NCBI GenBank assembly: GCA_905206195.1
Contig: CAJLGN010000059.1
Coordinates: 1 to 7,408 of the forward strand
DNA from: an uncultured Roseburia sp.
GTDB taxonomy: Bacteria; Bacillota; Clostridia; Lachnospirales; Lachnospiraceae
Direction of reading: 5' to 3'
DNA: 7,408 nucleotides
This document shows positions 6,795 through 7,408 of the stretch, piece after piece. Position numbers and translations under genes: made by a program. The notes under the pieces are model-generated. The model had not been told where the DNA came from. It was given only the letters and a program-made list of their open reading frames with translations, and searched no databases. Positions within the stretch are counted from its first letter, which is position 1. The number at the start of each line of letters is the position of its first letter.

Positions 6795-7408
6795 ATCCTC
6801 ATTGTACTGCGCGATCGTCCGATCGGAGGAGAAGAATCCCGCCTTGCTGATATTTACAAGCATCTTCTTCGCCCAGTGCATGCGGTCCTCATAGTCCGCA
6901 TAGATGCGCTCTTTTGTCTCCACATACTCCGCAAAATCTGGCAGTGTCATAAACCAGTCTTTGTTCAAAAGCTCCCCGTAGAGACGCTCCAAATTCTCCC
7001 TACATCCCACTGCCATCATCTCATCGCTCACAATAAAGTCCACCGCACGCCTGATATTTTCGTCCTTCTCGTAATAGCTCTTGGCCACATAATCCGCCTT
7101 CGCATAGTGCGCGATGACCGCCTCGGAGGACTCCCCGAAAATATAGATATTGTCATCGCCAACAAACTCGTGCATCTCCACGTTCGCGCCGTCCATCGTT
7201 CCGATCGCCACCGCGCCGTTTAACATGAACTTCATGTTGGACGTGCCGCTCGCCTCCTTGGAGGCCAGGGAGATCTGCTCGTGGATATCGGCCGCGGGAA
7301 TGAGCTTCTCTGCCAGAGTGACATTGTAGTTCTCCACCATGACAACCTTTAAGTGGGGTGCAACCTCAGGGTCATTTGCAATCAATTCCTGCAGGCAGAG
7401 AATCAAAT
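6780..7408 (-). CDS. glgP: Glycogen/maltodextrin phosphorylase, C-terminal part
   Basis: This is the C-terminal quarter (about 209 codons) of an alpha-glucan phosphorylase, whose usual length is 750-840 residues. The enzyme releases glucose-1-phosphate from glycogen or maltodextrin with inorganic phosphate in the cytosol. The diagnostic segment [10 protein letters not shown] and then [18 protein letters not shown] carries the pyridoxal-phosphate lysine, encoded by AAG at 7230-7232 on the minus strand. The preceding [21 protein letters not shown] is also characteristic. The frame continues past the right edge; the TTG at 7404-7406 is an internal leucine, not a start. The gene ends DIWHL with the stop at 6780-6782, convergent with the secreted-protein gene. 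Whether it prefers glycogen or maltodextrin cannot be told from this fragment. Confidence 0.96.
   Translation of the reverse strand, partial: LILCLQELIANDPEVAPHLKVVMVENYNVTLAEKLIPAADIHEQISLASKEASGTSNMKFMLNGAVAIGTMDGANVEMHEFVGDDNIYIFGESSEAVIAHYAKADYVAKSYYEKDENIRRAVDFIVSDEMMAVGCRENLERLYGELLNKDWFMTLPDFAEYVETKERIYADYEDRMHWAKKMLVNISKAGFFSSDRTIAQYNEDIWHL

Noticed and set aside
7404..7406. TTG at the right edge as a start codon for the phosphorylase fragment
   Set aside because: The PLP-site segment lies in the C-terminal part of the family, so the frame must continue upstream; this codon is an internal leucine.

Overview
The window looks like a chromosomal piece from a Clostridia-type Firmicute, most likely Lachnospiraceae-like. 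The reasons are strong AAGGAG-type ribosome binding sites, sigma-A-like promoters, the style of the HflX, GlgP and M19 dipeptidase sequences, and moderately high GC in the housekeeping genes. This placement comes from recognising families by eye, not from a database search.

Layout. Positions 1-4647 hold four genes read leftward (minus strand). In transcription order they are an M19 membrane-type dipeptidase (4647-3658), a TPR-repeat lipoprotein (3541-2486), the ribosome-associated GTPase HflX (2470-1226) and a class I dihydroorotase, PyrC (1139 to beyond the left edge). A good sigma-A-like promoter lies in front of the dipeptidase (TTGAAA-18-TATAAT), and a second plausible one in front of the lipoprotein (TTGCAA-17-TATACT). 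The lipoprotein and hflX are 15 bases apart and probably co-transcribed. pyrC follows hflX after an 86-base gap that contains a small inverted repeat. At the right edge is the C-terminal quarter of glycogen/maltodextrin phosphorylase GlgP (minus strand), whose last codons form part of a perfect 10-bp hairpin.

Between these blocks is a stretch of different character, roughly 4801-6727. It has about 300 bases of AT-rich non-coding DNA and then two plus-strand genes 35 bases apart, each with a strong ribosome binding site. The first encodes a membrane-anchored YkuE/YaeI-type metallophosphoesterase (5103-5963). The second encodes a small secreted protein (5999-6727) with a domain resembling the uncharacterised DUF6973 family. 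The pair runs against its neighbours and uses more A/T-ending codons, so it may be an accessory cassette inserted between housekeeping genes. Both products are predicted to act outside the cytoplasmic membrane. Two GC-rich hairpin/palindrome elements (4741-4800) lie at its left side.

No rRNA, tRNA, CRISPR array, transposase or integrase was seen. The most interesting part is the two-gene cassette, especially its secreted protein of unknown activity. The rest is ordinary housekeeping content.
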